NCBI RefSeq assembly: GCF_006007885.1
Contig: NZ_VCRO01000001.1
Span: 930,001-994,000 of the forward strand
Direction of reading: 5' to 3'
From: Alteribacter natronophilus
GTDB lineage: Bacteria; Bacillota; Bacilli; Bacillales; Salisediminibacteriaceae
DNA length: 64,000 bases
Position 1 is the first letter of the stretch, and each line of letters opens with the position of its first letter. Made by a program: the position numbers and the translations under genes. Shown here piece by piece: positions 17,412-26,872 of this stretch. The notes beneath the pieces are model-generated. The model did no database searches, was not told where the DNA came from, and worked only from the letters and a program-made list of their open reading frames with translations.

Positions 17412-18888
17412 AAAGAATGATGGCAATCAGGCCGCCTGAACCTTCGTTAATGATTCTTTCAAGTGTCTCTTTCAGCTTATATCTGGCGTTTTCAGGCATT
17501 AGTGACAGCTTAGCCGAGATTCCTTCCCTCACTATGGAGTTTAGTGAGCGGCCGAAAATATCGGAATTCCAGATTGACAGCGGGTTCTCCTCAAAGTCCT
17601 GCATAAGGTAGCGCACAAGTTCTTCGCTCTGTTTTTCTGTCCCGATGATCGGGGCGAATTCACTTTCCACATCCACCTTAATCATATGAATGGAAGGCGC
17701 CACTGCTTTAAGTCTGACCCCGAAACGGGAACCCTGTCTGATAATTTCGGGCTCATCGAGACTCATATCTGCAAGAGACGGAGCCGCAATCCCATAGCCG
17801 GTCTGCTTCACCATGCGCAGCGCGTCAGCCACCTGATCGTACTCTGCTTTGGCGTAGGCGAAGTCCTGCATCAGTTCCAGGAGATGATCTTTTCCGCGTA
17901 TTTCGACTCCAACAACCTCCTTGAGGATCTGGTCGTACAGATCATCAGGGGCGTGAAGATCTATTTCCGCCACACCCTGACCCATCTCAATTCCGGCCAG
18001 CTGTGCCCGGTCCACAAAATCATAATCAGTAAAATGCCCCACTACTCGGTCCACATCACGAAGCCTTCTGATATCCTTTACTGTATCCCTTACTGCAGAC
18101 TCGTAATTCTCGCGGAGCCAGTGCTCCTCCTTGAGTACCATTACCCAGCTCGGCAGATTGACATTTACTTCGTGTACAGGGAATTCGAACAGTACTTCAC
18201 GCATGACCGCGTTAATATCCTGTTCGGTCATCCCTTCAATGCTCATACTCAGAACCGGCACATCGTGTTCGTGCTCAATGGAAGTACGGAGATCCTCCGT
18301 AGCCGGGTGATGAGGATGTACACTGTTGACGATGACAATAAACGGCTTCCCTACTTCCTTCAGTTCCTCGATTACACGCTGCTCTGATTCCACGTAGTCG
18401 TGGCGCGGGATCTCACCTATGGATCCGTCAGTTGTAATCACAACTCCCAGTGTGGAGTGCTCCTGAATAACTTTCCGTGTTCCGATTTCAGCTGCCTCAT
18501 GGAATGGGATCGGATCCTCATACCAAGGCGTATGAATCATTCTCGGGCCGTTTTCGTCTTCGTACCCTTTTGCTCCAGGCACGGCATACCCGACACAGTC
18601 CACTACTCTGACGTTAACATCCAGTCCGTCATCCACATGAATGGATACTGCCTGGTTTGGAACGAACTTGGGTTCCGTTGTCATAATCTGTTTTCCTGCA
18701 GCACTCTGAGGAAGTTCATCCTGGGCTCTTGCACGGTCTGCTTCTGTTTCAATGTTCGGGATAACAGCAAGCTCCATAAACTTCTTAATAAAGGTAGATT
18801 TTCCGGTACGCACTGATCCGACGACGCCGAGATAAATATCGCCTCCGGTGCGCTCCGCAATATCTCTGAAAATATCGAACTTTTCCAC
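17410..18888 (-). CDS. spoIVA: Stage IV sporulation protein A, spore coat morphogenetic ATPase
   Basis: SpoIVA polymerises with ATP hydrolysis on the forespore surface and forms the basement layer of the coat. The N-terminal Walker A motif is GVVGSVRTGKSTFIKKFMEL in part (about residues 19-38). DELPQSAAGK, RVVDCVGYAVPGAKGYEDENG in part, and the C-terminal GSGGLIAIIL (needed for coat anchoring in B. subtilis) are conserved. The GTG at 18888 is chosen: it gives 492 aa, the exact B. subtilis length, and has GGGAGGGG upstream. It should be transcribed in the mother cell; no confident sigma-E promoter was found. Confidence 0.96.
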   Translation of the reverse strand: MEKFDIFRDIAERTGGDIYLGVVGSVRTGKSTFIKKFMELAVIPNIETEADRARAQDELPQSAAGKQIMTTEPKFVPNQAVSIHVDDGLDVNVRVVDCVGYAVPGAKGYEDENGPRMIHTPWYEDPIPFHEAAEIGTRKVIQEHSTLGVVITTDGSIGEIPRHDYVESEQRVIEELKEVGKPFIVIVNSVHPHHPATEDLRTSIEHEHDVPVLSMSIEGMTEQDINAVMREVLFEFPVHEVNVNLPSWVMVLKEEHWLRENYESAVRDTVKDIRRLRDVDRVVGHFTDYDFVDRAQLAGIEMGQGVAEIDLHAPDDLYDQILKEVVGVEIRGKDHLLELMQDFAYAKAEYDQVADALRMVKQTGYGIAAPSLADMSLDEPEIIRQGSRFGVRLKAVAPSIHMIKVDVESEFAPIIGTEKQSEELVRYLMQDFEENPLSIWNSDIFGRSLNSIVREGISAKLSLMPENARYKLKETLERIINEGSGGLIAIIL

Positions 18889-19113
18889 ACGATCCCCTCC
18901 CGATCGATTTTGTAACAATCCATTATGCATACGATTCAGGTGATGACATTACATGCTTATGATGTTGTCTGCTTTTTATGACAAGCAGTTCAATTACTGA
19001 TCATTCAAATGCATCACCCGCCTGCAATTTTCAAAATCGTCAGTCAGAAGGGAGGCGTCTATGGAAAACCGCAGAATATCAATTCTGACAGCAGTCCCTA
19101 TTTCGTTTCAAAC
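18889..19113. other. Upstream region of spoIVA
   Basis: This gap should contain the mother-cell promoter of spoIVA. AT-rich blocks with CATGTAAT and GCATAAT are present, but none fits a sigma-E -35/-10 pair at the right spacing well enough to call. A plus-strand 18-codon frame at 19061 has a good ribosome site but no other support. Confidence 0.35.
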
Positions 19114-19161
19114 GTAAAAAAAAGCTTCCCTTTCTCCTGTAACTATATTGAGAAGGGAAGC
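19114..19161 (-). terminator. Terminator after yphF
   Basis: GCTTCCCTTCTC pairs with GAGAAAGGGAAGC (one bulged base, 19124-19161) and is followed by TTTTTTTTACG on the minus strand, about 50 bases after yphF. Confidence 0.88.
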
Positions 19162-19209
19162 ACAATAGAACAACGTATTAGCCGCTGTCCGGTCATGAAC
19201 ATATTCGTT

Positions 19210-19932
19210 TTATTCTTCAGTTTTAAAGATAATCTCGCCTTCCTCCACGGTCATCGGTTTTGAATGGGCGGGTACAAACGGGGCATGTTCAACGAGAAGC
19301 CACCGGAGGTCGTCCCCCTCGGAAAATTCCCCCATACCATATTCATCGATGTAGTGCCGGATATCAAGCGAATAATCAATTACCAGCTCACCGCTGTTTG
19401 TCATATGCACCGGCAGTCTGTGGTCACTGTGAAACGGACTGGGTACAGTCTGCATCTCATTATAATGAAGAGCTTCATAATCCAGGCTTAAAATACCGGG
19501 ACCGACCGCTTCTTCAATCGGGGCATAACGGTTCTGGGAACGATACTGGTTTATTCTGCGGTTAATATCCTGAAGCTTATTTGAGCTTCTTAAATCAACC
19601 AGCTTTACTTCCGGTGCCTCCTCCACATTGGTAAGGACGTACTGAAAGGTTCCCCCGTTTTCAAAGGAATTTCCCGGAGCCTGCTGCAGATAGGCAGGTA
19701 CGAGCGTCCGGAAATTGACCGGGTACCGCTGAAAGACACTCGTTTCCTGGTCTCTTGTCTGTATCGGCAGCACGCTCGTATCTTCCCTGTACTGATTCAC
19801 TGCTGACTGAACTGACTGGAGCTGATCCTCATAGGGCACCTGGTTTTCCGCACGCTGACCCTCAGGGAACAGACAGCCTGTAAGCAGTACTGAAGCAAGG
19901 ACGATGGTGAGGCCTGTCCATAACTGTTTCAT
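19210..19932 (-). CDS. yphF: YphF-like lipoprotein of unknown function
   Basis: The N-terminus is a lipoprotein signal peptide, with a short basic start, a hydrophobic stretch and the lipobox LLTGC (Cys20), so the mature 221-residue protein is probably anchored on the outer face of the membrane. The rest is hydrophilic and acidic, with no recognised domain. The call rests on position: it lies between spoIVA and a yphE-like gene, as yphF does in B. subtilis. Expression timing is unknown. A spore-envelope role is possible from context only. Confidence 0.7.
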   Translation of the reverse strand: MKQLWTGLTIVLASVLLTGCLFPEGQRAENQVPYEDQLQSVQSAVNQYREDTSVLPIQTRDQETSVFQRYPVNFRTLVPAYLQQAPGNSFENGGTFQYVLTNVEEAPEVKLVDLRSSNKLQDINRRINQYRSQNRYAPIEEAVGPGILSLDYEALHYNEMQTVPSPFHSDHRLPVHMTNSGELVIDYSLDIRHYIDEYGMGEFSEGDDLRWLLVEHAPFVPAHSKPMTVEEGEIIFKTEE

Positions 19933-19959
19933 AATAAATCCCTGCCTTACTCCAAAACG

Positions 19960-20160
19960 TTATTCCGGGACCGGCCCGGTAAATACAACTACAAATATGA
20001 TAAAGAAAGAAATCAGAATAAAAATAAAGCTGACAAGCAAAGTGGAAAAACGCAGCCATCCCCGGAGTTTTTCCTTTGACACAATCGTCATTACGACAGA
20101 AAGAAACATCAGCCCCATTGCAATGAAGCTGATCCACATTTTCGTTAGGCCATCATCCAT
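19960..20160 (-). CDS. yphE: YphE-like small membrane protein (DUF2768 type)
   Basis: A 66-residue protein with two hydrophobic helices (about 8-26 and 38-60) joined by a short basic loop (SKEKLRGWLR). It starts MDDGLTKMWISFIAMG and matches in size and layout the YphE/DUF2768 proteins found next to yphF in bacilli. Twenty-seven bases separate it from yphF, so they are probably cotranscribed. Function unknown. Confidence 0.7.
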   Translation of the reverse strand: MDDGLTKMWISFIAMGLMFLSVVMTIVSKEKLRGWLRFSTLLVSFIFILISFFIIFVVVFTGPVPE

Positions 20161-20303
20161 AGTAAACCCCCGCTATAGCAATCTTTAATCCTCTTCAAAC
20201 AGCTATATTATAGCATAAAAGTATTTAAAGCTGAACAGATTCCCTTTCCTCCCCCTTAATCCTGCACTTTCTCTATGAAAAAGCAGCCCAGGTCTTTACT
20301 TCA

Positions 20304-20343
20304 TAAAAAAAGACCGGGGAAAAGGGGGCACCTTTCTCCGGTC
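20304..20343 (-). terminator. Terminator after spoVIF
   Basis: GACCGGAGAAAGG pairs with CCTTTTCCCCGGTC (mostly perfect, 20312-20343), then TTTTTTTATG on the minus strand. It lies about 100 bases beyond the spoVIF stop. Confidence 0.82.
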
Positions 20344-20440
20344 ATCTATTGACTAAACACCACCAGTACAAACAACCCTGATTTGGCGCCTTTTCCGTTT
20401 CAGTATATGCCAACAGATCAGGTTCGTCGCAAACGATTGC

Positions 20441-20716
20441 CTAATTACCGCCGTTTTTATTTAACATTTTTCCAAGCGTACCGAAATCCATCGGTACGTT
20501 GTTGGAAAGGATAGCTTTAACAAGTTCGTCTTCTTTTTTCTTCGATACCTGTACATTTGCCACCATGGCCACCTGTCTAATCAGCTGGCGGATGTTTTGT
20601 TCGTTTTTCAGGTCTGTTTTACCTGCGGACTGAGCAAGTTTAAACAGGTCTGCCTGTTTGACGTTCGTTTTCTGTTCGATCTGGTCGAACAGAGGGTTCT
20701 TTTTCTTATCGTCCAA
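20441..20716 (-). CDS. spoVIF: Stage VI sporulation protein F family
   Basis: A small 91-residue helical protein of the SpoVIF/YjcC family, needed in B. subtilis for late spore coat assembly and resistance. Characteristic stretches are LFDQIEQKTNVKQADLFKLA, NIRQLIRQVAMVANVQVS and VPMDFGTLGKMLNKN. No signal peptide or membrane helix is seen. It has its own terminator and lies between yphE and gpsA. The family call is from sequence memory and could be confirmed by a profile search. Confidence 0.75.
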   Translation of the reverse strand: MDDKKKNPLFDQIEQKTNVKQADLFKLAQSAGKTDLKNEQNIRQLIRQVAMVANVQVSKKKEDELVKAILSNNVPMDFGTLGKMLNKNGGN

Positions 20717-20785
20717 CAGAAATCCCTCCTCGTAAATGATATCACGTTATCATATGCAGAGAAGGGATTATGGTGATGGCAGTAT

Positions 20786-21835
20786 TTATGGTTCGAGTCT
20801 GTTCAGAGGATCGGTTTCACCGAGTTTCAAATCTTCAACCTCACGCTTTTTAACACGGCCCATCAGTTCTTCAACCGCCTCATGAGGCGGTTTTTCGTTA
20901 AAAAGAACATCATAGAGACCCTTCGTGATCGGCATTTCAACTCCTTCACGTCCTGCGAGCTGGTACGCTGCCTTCGTTGTGCGAATGCCTTCCACGACCA
21001 TGCCCATTTCGTCCAGCACTTCATTAATGGACTTTCCTTTTCCAATCATATTACCGGCACGCCAGTTCCGGCTGTGCACGCTTGTACAGGTGACGATCAG
21101 ATCACCTAAACCCGAGAGTCCGGCAAATGTGAGGGGATTGGCACCAAGCTTCATTCCCAGTCGGGCAATTTCAGCAAGTCCCCGGGTCATCAGGGCAGCT
21201 TTGGCGTTATCTCCATAGCCCAGTCCGCTCGTCATTCCGGCACCAAGGGCTATAATGTTTTTCAGTGAACCTCCGATTTCCACACCCGTAAGATCGGGAT
21301 TCGTGTAGACTCTGAAATGCTGATTCATGAAGAGATCCTGCACTTCCTCTGCAGCTTCCGTGTCAAGCGACGAGCTTGTAACTGTCGTCGGCTGTCTTAA
21401 ACTCACTTCCTCAGCGTGAGAAGGGCCTGACAGCACCACAACCGCCCGTCGTTTCTCCGGCGAGATTTCCTCTTCGATAATCTGGGAAACGCGCAGATAG
21501 GTATCCGGTTCAATTCCTTTACTGGCGTGTACCATAAGAACAGGGCGGTCCAGCAGAGTATTCAACTCCTTCAGTACGTCCCGCATCGCTTTTGTAGGAA
21601 CAACCAGGAGCAGAATTTCACCGTGAGCGGCAGCTTTTTCCAGATCTGTTGTAGCCTCAAGCGTCTCCGGAAGGGAAATTCCGGGAAGATATTTCCCGTT
21701 CGTATGTCTGTCGTTGATTTCCTCCGCCGCCGCTTCGGATCTTCCCCATAAAAGTACATCATGTCCATTATCAGCCAGTACGATTGATAGAGCTGTTCCC
21801 CAGCTCCCTGCTCCGAATACTGTAATTGAAGACAT
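20786..21835 (-). CDS. gpsA: NAD(P)-dependent glycerol-3-phosphate dehydrogenase
   Basis: GpsA reduces dihydroxyacetone phosphate to sn-glycerol 3-phosphate for phospholipids. The Rossmann motif is [19 protein letters not shown] in part (residues 6-24). [10 protein letters not shown], the catalytic Lys in [13 protein letters not shown] and [14 protein letters not shown] (substrate binding) follow. Length 349 aa. It is three bases from plsY, which uses its product, so the two genes supply and consume glycerol 3-phosphate together. Confidence 0.96.
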   Translation of the reverse strand: MSSITVFGAGSWGTALSIVLADNGHDVLLWGRSEAAAEEINDRHTNGKYLPGISLPETLEATTDLEKAAAHGEILLLVVPTKAMRDVLKELNTLLDRPVLMVHASKGIEPDTYLRVSQIIEEEISPEKRRAVVVLSGPSHAEEVSLRQPTTVTSSSLDTEAAEEVQDLFMNQHFRVYTNPDLTGVEIGGSLKNIIALGAGMTSGLGYGDNAKAALMTRGLAEIARLGMKLGANPLTFAGLSGLGDLIVTCTSVHSRNWRAGNMIGKGKSINEVLDEMGMVVEGIRTTKAAYQLAGREGVEMPITKGLYDVLFNEKPPHEAVEELMGRVKKREVEDLKLGETDPLNRLEP

Positions 21836-21838
21836 AAA

Positions 21839-22456
21839 TCAGTTCCCCTTTCCGCCTGATCCGGCCTTTTCACCGATCCGGCTTTCATTCCCACTGACAA
21901 GACGGCTGATATTCGTTCTGTGCCGCCAGAAGGAAAGAGCTGTAATAATAAGCAGAATATACAGGTATGTATTGTCACTAATCATAAAAAGAGTCAGAGC
22001 CGTAGTACCGGCAATAAAAATAAGGGACCCGAGAGAAACATAGCGCGTGACTGCTATGGCAGCAATAGCAGCAATCCCTGCAATAAGAGCCTGCCAGAAC
22101 ACCAGAGTTGCCAGAACGCCGATTGTTGTAGCCACCCCTTTGCCGCCTCTGAACCCATAGTAGACCGGCCAGTTGTGACCGATGATGGACGCAAGACCGG
22201 CAGCTCCTGCTGCAAGGGGGTCCCCACCAGTCAGACCAAGGCCAAGCCACACCGCCGCAACACCTTTAAAGCAGTCAAGGAGCAGCACGGTAACGGCAGG
22301 ACCAATTCCAAGAACCCTCAGCGTATTCGTTGCTCCTGCATTACCGCTTCCATGCTGGCGAATATCAACTTTTCTGAGTTTTTTCGCAATTATCATGCTG
22401 AAACTTACAGAACCTAAAAGATACGAAATAATGACAGCTGTTACAAGTAACATCAC
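21839..22456 (-). CDS. plsY: Acyl-phosphate:glycerol-3-phosphate acyltransferase
   Basis: PlsY transfers the acyl group of acyl phosphate to glycerol 3-phosphate at the inner membrane face. The three family motifs are visible: GSGNAGATNTLRVLG (about 37-51), the GHNWPVYYGFRGGKGVATT segment in part, and hydrophobic helices throughout 205 aa. It precedes gpsA with a three-base gap. B. subtilis plsY (yneS) lies elsewhere, so this gpsA neighbour is a difference in layout. Confidence 0.94.
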   Translation of the reverse strand: MMLLVTAVIISYLLGSVSFSMIIAKKLRKVDIRQHGSGNAGATNTLRVLGIGPAVTVLLLDCFKGVAAVWLGLGLTGGDPLAAGAAGLASIIGHNWPVYYGFRGGKGVATTIGVLATLVFWQALIAGIAAIAAIAVTRYVSLGSLIFIAGTTALTLFMISDNTYLYILLIITALSFWRHRTNISRLVSGNESRIGEKAGSGGKGN

Positions 22457-22480
22457 AACCCCCGCTTTCTTTTACGCTCT

Positions 22481-22560
22481 TTTCGTGAAGTCTGCTGCTG
22501 ACGAAAGTAATCTTCGCTTCTGGTGAACACTTTCCGCAGGCATCACTCCAGTCTGCCCGG
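22481..22560. repeat. Dispersed repeat, copy related to 34700-34779
   Basis: TTTCGTGAAGTCTGCTGC.. through ..CCGCAGGCATCACTCCAG aligns along about 80 bases with the sequence at 34700-34779, with scattered substitutions and no gaps. It fills part of the 302-base plsY-der gap. The inner GCNGGCATCNCTTCAGCCTCC-like end recurs in the larger repeats at 26.9 and 40.5 kb. Nothing else is seen in this gap. Confidence 0.6.
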
Positions 22561-22758
22561 AAAAACGATCCTGCGCGGTCTAAGTTGATGCCATGCCTGC
22601 AGGAGTGGCCACCTTTCACTTCCATTATTAAGCAGCAATCCATCCGAAAACAGCCTTCTTTTAAAACGATTGAATTCATTTTGGAAGTCTATTAATTCTT
22701 CTGCAGAAAAGACCGGCAGACCTGCCGGAAACTGATCCTGCAGGTCTCCCCTGGCACA

Positions 22759-24075
22759 TTAATCATTCTTTTTTCTGGCAAGAATCCGGATTGGTGTGCC
22801 CGTAAAGTTGAACGTGTCCCGGATTTTATTTTCCAGATAACGGCGATAGGAAAAGTGAAGAAGCTCGGGATCGTTAACAAAAAGAACGAACGTTGGCGGT
22901 GCAACAGCCACCTGGGTTGCATAGTTGATTTTAAGACGGCGTCCGCCATGATCGGTTGGTGTCGGATTCATCGTTACTGCATCGACAATCAGATCATTCA
23001 GGACGTTGGTCGGCACACGCTGGTTGTGGAATTCACTCACTTCGTTGACCATCGGTAAAACTTTATGCAGACGCTGTTTTGTTTTTGCTGAAACGAAAAC
23101 CAGTGGAGCATAGTCCATGAACAGGAATTCATCCCTGATTTTCTGTTCAAACTCGCGCAGGGTCTTATCATCTTTTTCCACAGCATCCCATTTATTTACC
23201 ACAATTATTACGGCACGGCCTTCTTCATGAGCATAACCTGCGATCCTTTTATCCTGCTCAATCATTCCTTCTTCGCCGTTAATAACCATAAGAACAACGT
23301 CGGATCGTTCAATTGCCCGCATAGCCCGGATCACGCTGTACTTTTCGGTACTTTCATATACCTTGCCTTTTTTCCGCATGCCGGCTGTATCAATAATGAC
23401 ATACTCCTGCCCGTCTTTTTCAAATGGTGTATCAATAGCGTCACGGGTTGTTCCCGGTATATCACTTACAATAACACGCTCTTCTCCCAGGAGGGCATTA
23501 ACGAGGGAACTTTTTCCAACGTTCGGACGACCGATCAGACTGATCCTGATTGTATCCTCATCGTAGTCATCATCTGCATCAACAGGAAAATGCTCCGCTA
23601 CAATGTCAAGCATATCACCAAGGCCGATACCGTGCGAACCTGAGATAGCTACCGGATCTCCAATTCCCAGACTGTAAAATTCGTACATTTTTTCATGGAG
23701 AGACGGGTCGTCCATTTTATTCACACCAAGCACAACCGGCTTTTTTGAACGGAACAGCATCTGGGCAACTTCCTCGTCCGCTCCCGTAATTCCATCACGT
23801 CCATTAACAATAAAAACGATAACATCGGCTTCTTCGATTGCCAGTTCAGCCTGATAACGCATCTGGGCCAGAAGCGGCTCGTCACCCACTTCGATCCCGC
23901 CTGTATCAATGACGTGAAACTCGTGGTTCAGCCATTCTCCATGCCCGTATATACGGTCACGGGTCACTCCTGGTTTATCTTCAACAATGGCAATTCTTTC
24001 TCCTACAATACGATTAAAAATTGTGGACTTTCCAACATTCGGACGGCCCACAATGGCTACTACCGGTTTTGGCAT
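22759..24075 (-). CDS. der: Ribosome biogenesis GTPase Der (EngA)
   Basis: Der is an essential GTPase with two G domains and a KH-like C-terminal domain that acts in 50S subunit assembly. G1 motifs GRPNVGKST (about 9-17) and GRPNVGKSS (about 183-191), G3 DTGG and DTAG, and G4 NKMD and NKWD are all seen. Length 438 aa, normal. ATG follows a spaced purine-rich site. It lies between plsY and yphA; a hairpin with a T-run stands about 130 bases upstream. Confidence 0.97.
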   Translation of the reverse strand: MPKPVVAIVGRPNVGKSTIFNRIVGERIAIVEDKPGVTRDRIYGHGEWLNHEFHVIDTGGIEVGDEPLLAQMRYQAELAIEEADVIVFIVNGRDGITGADEEVAQMLFRSKKPVVLGVNKMDDPSLHEKMYEFYSLGIGDPVAISGSHGIGLGDMLDIVAEHFPVDADDDYDEDTIRISLIGRPNVGKSSLVNALLGEERVIVSDIPGTTRDAIDTPFEKDGQEYVIIDTAGMRKKGKVYESTEKYSVIRAMRAIERSDVVLMVINGEEGMIEQDKRIAGYAHEEGRAVIIVVNKWDAVEKDDKTLREFEQKIRDEFLFMDYAPLVFVSAKTKQRLHKVLPMVNEVSEFHNQRVPTNVLNDLIVDAVTMNPTPTDHGGRRLKINYATQVAVAPPTFVLFVNDPELLHFSYRRYLENKIRDTFNFTGTPIRILARKKND

Positions 24076-24202
24076 GCTCTGCCCCTCACTTTCCTGCTGT
24101 TACCGCCTGAAGATTACCAGGGGTTACAGCCACTTCTTTCATTGCTGCTGTGTAGTGTATGTAAAAACATGCTTCTAATAAGTCAGCAAAGGTATTCAGT
24201 AT

Positions 24203-24235
24203 CAAAAATAAAACCCTTCCTTATGACGAAAGGGT
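24203..24235 (-). terminator. Terminator or attenuator upstream of der
   Basis: ACCCTTT..AAGGGT hairpin (24213-24235) followed by TTTATTTTTG on the minus strand. It lies between yphA and der, so it could end the yphA transcript or attenuate der. Confidence 0.55.
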
Positions 24236-24351
24236 CTTCAGCCAGCCAGTATATTATACCAAAAGCTCATCTGCTCCACAAATGTTCTTTTCGCAAGGTT
24301 GTTTTCGCAGAGATTGCTGCTGTAACAGCAGGCGTTTATCCAGACTTTCTT

Positions 24352-24640
24352 CCGAAAAGCTCTTTTCGTATTGGTTGTTGCTATTTACTGGTAAATTTCC
24401 GGAGCGAAAGGCCGCGACTCCCTCAGGAAAAGCAACAGCCAAAGACCCCGCAGGGACGAGCGTTTACATCGTGAGTTTGCTTCGAGCTGCTTCGACGCAG
24501 GTGCTTCGGAGCGATTCGAGCAGAGGAAGAAGCATGGTAACTACTCTGCAGGCTGAAGCCTTGCCCGCGGAAAGCGTCGGCCTGCAGCGGAGAAAAAAAC
24601 AATCTTTCCCAAAACAGCCTTCCGAAAAGAGCTTTTTCGG
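24352..24640. repeat. Dispersed repeat element with inverted ends
   Basis: CCGAAAAGCTCTTTTCG at 24352-24368 and CCGAAAAGAGCTTTTTCGG at 24622-24640 form inverted ends. The body contains GCTTCGAGCTGCTTCGACGCA and GCAGAGGAAGAAGCA, which recur at 40.6 and 51.3 kb, and the terminal segment GCCTTGCCCGCGGAAAGCGTCGGCCTGCAGCGG split here for length. It occupies most of the 578-base yphA-der gap. No transposase gene is present. Confidence 0.6.
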
Positions 24641-24653
24641 AACCCGGCCGTGT

Positions 24654-25280
24654 TCAGGCATTTGCTTTTTTGCCTGCCACACGCGGTAAGGGATGTTTTG
24701 TGAGGAGAATGGATTTCAGAGAAGCTGCTGTATACTCCAGGCCGGACCATGCACTTAAAGCAAGAAAGGAGAAAGCGAGAATATCAAGCTGGGACAATCC
24801 TCCGGTGGTCAGACCTGCACCCCTGCCGTCATTAAGAATATTTACAAAGAGAGAAAACGCAATCCCTCCCTGAAAAATACCGGTGAAAAGGACTGCCGTA
24901 CGAAGATGAAAATTTCGTCCAAGAAAGATTAAAAGCAGTGTTACAGCTCCTGCAAGAACATATTCAAAAGGTAGAAACATCCACACCGGCTCGTAGAAAT
25001 AAACGTACTCCAGCCAGCCGAATATAACAGATACTGCAACTGACAGAAGCAGTGCCCCTGCAGTTCCCCCGGAACGGGCAACAATGACGTATCCCGCCCC
25101 GGCAAGGAGAAGGAGTCCCCCGTTCAGATCCACCCCCGAAACGCTTACAGTAAAAAATGAACCTGTAATGGCACCAAGAATAACCGACATAACGATAAAT
25201 CCGTGCCTTGATATAAAAAATGCAGCAAAAATAAAACTGAGCCATGCCGCCCATAAAAACCAGAAGCCTTCCACATCCAC
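24654..25280 (-). CDS. yphA: YphA-like integral membrane protein
   Basis: A 208-residue protein with six or seven hydrophobic helices and short loops (FWFLWAAWLSFIFAAFF first, LDILAFSFLALSAW last) and a basic C-terminal tail. No catalytic motif is visible. Its position between der and the ypzI/fni pair matches B. subtilis yphA. The start is a GTG; a second GTG six bases in has better spacing from AAGGGG. Function is unknown. Confidence 0.7.
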   Translation of the reverse strand: MDVEGFWFLWAAWLSFIFAAFFISRHGFIVMSVILGAITGSFFTVSVSGVDLNGGLLLLAGAGYVIVARSGGTAGALLLSVAVSVIFGWLEYVYFYEPVWMFLPFEYVLAGAVTLLLIFLGRNFHLRTAVLFTGIFQGGIAFSLFVNILNDGRGAGLTTGGLSQLDILAFSFLALSAWSGLEYTAASLKSILLTKHPLPRVAGKKANA

Positions 25281-25361
25281 ATCCCCTTATACCTTTTTTT
25301 ATACATAATCGGCTGTTTCAGGGGCAAACTATACGTGATTTTGTTAAAAGGAGGCATTTTA

Positions 25362-25505
25362 ATGGGAAGAGATCGTCAGGAGAAAAAACTTAAACAGTCA
25401 CATACCGTGGAATCGGACCGTGATCAGGCACTTCATTACAAAGGGGCAGCGGAGATGGAATCCCCGGAGAATGCCAAAAGCGACCGGCGTCAGCGGGAAC
25501 GGTAA
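25362..25505 (+). CDS. ypzI: YpzI-like small hydrophilic protein
   Basis: A 47-residue protein starting MGRDRQEKKLKQSHTVESD and continuing DQALHYKGAAEMESPENA, highly charged, with no membrane segment. AAAAGGAGG lies seven bases before the ATG and a strong terminator follows. It resembles the YpzI proteins found between yphA and fni in bacilli. It is one of the few plus-strand genes in the first half of the window. Function is unknown. Confidence 0.75.
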   Translation: MGRDRQEKKLKQSHTVESDRDQALHYKGAAEMESPENAKSDRRQRER

Positions 25506-25525
25506 GCAGCATCTTTCTGCACCAT

Positions 25526-25567
25526 AAAAGGCGGTGAATCAGCCGATAGGCCGGTTCACCGCCTTTT
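25526..25567 (+). terminator. Bidirectional terminator between ypzI and fni
   Basis: A perfect 13-bp stem AAAAGGCGGTGAA/TTCACCGCCTTTT with a 16-base loop. T-runs on both strands serve ypzI (plus) and fni (minus). Confidence 0.88.
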
Positions 25568-25637
25568 CCGCTTTCCTTTTAGCGTGGCAGGATGGAAACA
25601 CTGCAGAAACACCGCCGATAATTCCGCAGTCAGCGAA

Positions 25638-26705
25638 TTAAGTTTTCATCCCGGGCATTCTTCTGCTGAAAGCTTCTGTTCTGATCCCCCGCTCTGTAAG
25701 CCAGTGATGGGTAGAGCCGCTGATTACAGCAGGGACCGTCTGGAAAGAGCTTATATCTGTTATACCGAGAGCTGTCATAATCCATTTCAGTTCGTTTTCA
25801 ATTGAATGGATATTTTCCACTACGTTATCCACTCCGCCCTCCTGCACCCAGGAAAGAATTCTTCCTGCCATACCTGCAGCAGAAGCCCCAAGAGCCAGAC
25901 TTTTTGCCACATCCGAAGCGGACCGGATTCCCCCGCTTGCAAACACAGATTTTCCGGGATGGGCCTCACAGACTTCCGCAACGGAACACGCTGTGGGAAT
26001 ACCCCATTCATTAAAGAATGCCATTTCCCGGTCGCGCCGCTCGTTTTCTATAACCGAGAAGTTAGTTCCGCCGTGCCCTCCCACGTCCACAATAAGTGCT
26101 CCAGCCTCAAAGAGAGAGCCGGCTGCTTCGCGGGTCATTCCGAATCCGACTTCCTTAACAATTATCGGAATCCTGCTTTCCTCTGCAATTGCCCTGATCC
26201 GGTGCAGAGTCCCGGTAAAATCCCTGTCCCCTTCAGGCATGACAAGTTCCTGGATGACATTTAAATGTATCTGAAGTGCATCCGCCTCCAGCATGTCTAT
26301 ACATGCAAGAGCCTGTGAGACCGAGGCTTCACTGCCGACATTGGCGAAAACCAGGCCTTCCTGGTTTCTTTTTCTCACCACTTCATATGTACTCCGCTCG
26401 GAAGGGTCTTTTATTGCCGACATTTGTGATCCTACTGCAACGGGGATCCCGAGAATCCCGGCAGCCTCTGCAAGGGATCCGTTTATGGTCTCGGTCGCTT
26501 TTCCGCCCCCGCCTGTCATGGCATTAATATACAGCGGTGATTCGAACTTCAATCCCGCCGCTTCTGTTTCAAGACTGATTTCAGAGGTCTTCACTTCTGA
26601 AAGACTGTTATGTACAAACCTGATGTCACTAAGACCCGACTCTCCGGCCTGTTCCAGTTTCAGTGCACCCCGGAGGTGATCCATCTTACGCTGTGCCCTG
26701 CTCAT
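25638..26705 (-). CDS. fni: Type 2 isopentenyl-diphosphate delta-isomerase
   Basis: This FMN-dependent enzyme interconverts IPP and DMAPP for polyprenyl chains. INAMTGGGGKATETINGSLA in part, VGSQMSAI, ANVGSEASVSQAL, ALQIHLNVIQELVMPEGDR in part (catalytic Gln/Glu) and ASGGIRSASDVAKSLALGA in part are typical. Length 355 aa. It feeds isoprenoid units to hepS/hepT of this window. The neighbours ypzI and the rpsA-like gene are as in B. subtilis. Confidence 0.95.
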   Translation of the reverse strand: MSRAQRKMDHLRGALKLEQAGESGLSDIRFVHNSLSEVKTSEISLETEAAGLKFESPLYINAMTGGGGKATETINGSLAEAAGILGIPVAVGSQMSAIKDPSERSTYEVVRKRNQEGLVFANVGSEASVSQALACIDMLEADALQIHLNVIQELVMPEGDRDFTGTLHRIRAIAEESRIPIIVKEVGFGMTREAAGSLFEAGALIVDVGGHGGTNFSVIENERRDREMAFFNEWGIPTACSVAEVCEAHPGKSVFASGGIRSASDVAKSLALGASAAGMAGRILSWVQEGGVDNVVENIHSIENELKWIMTALGITDISSFQTVPAVISGSTHHWLTERGIRTEAFSRRMPGMKT

Positions 26706-26872
26706 GCCAACACCTGCCTACTGTTAAGTTTTCTGCTGGGATATAACGTTTTTTCTTCTGCTTCAGGACCCTTGCCTTTGAGCGATTCGCCGGAAAGGGT
26801 AAAAAACAGGCCCAGCAGCAGACCTTCCGTTACGTACGGAGTAACTGCGCGGGACCTGTAATATCTTTATTT

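Noticed and set aside
18900-19010. Sigma-E promoter for spoIVA.
   Set aside because: Candidate boxes are at wrong spacing or poor match; I could not support one pair over chance.
19061-19117. 18-codon plus-strand frame after GGGAGG near yphF.
   Set aside because: Good ribosome site but no promoter, terminator or recognisable product; likely chance.
24076-24640. CRISPR-like array in the der-yphA gap because of recurrent GCTTCGA motifs.
   Set aside because: The repeats are irregular in length and spacing, with no unique spacers; this is a dispersed repeat element.
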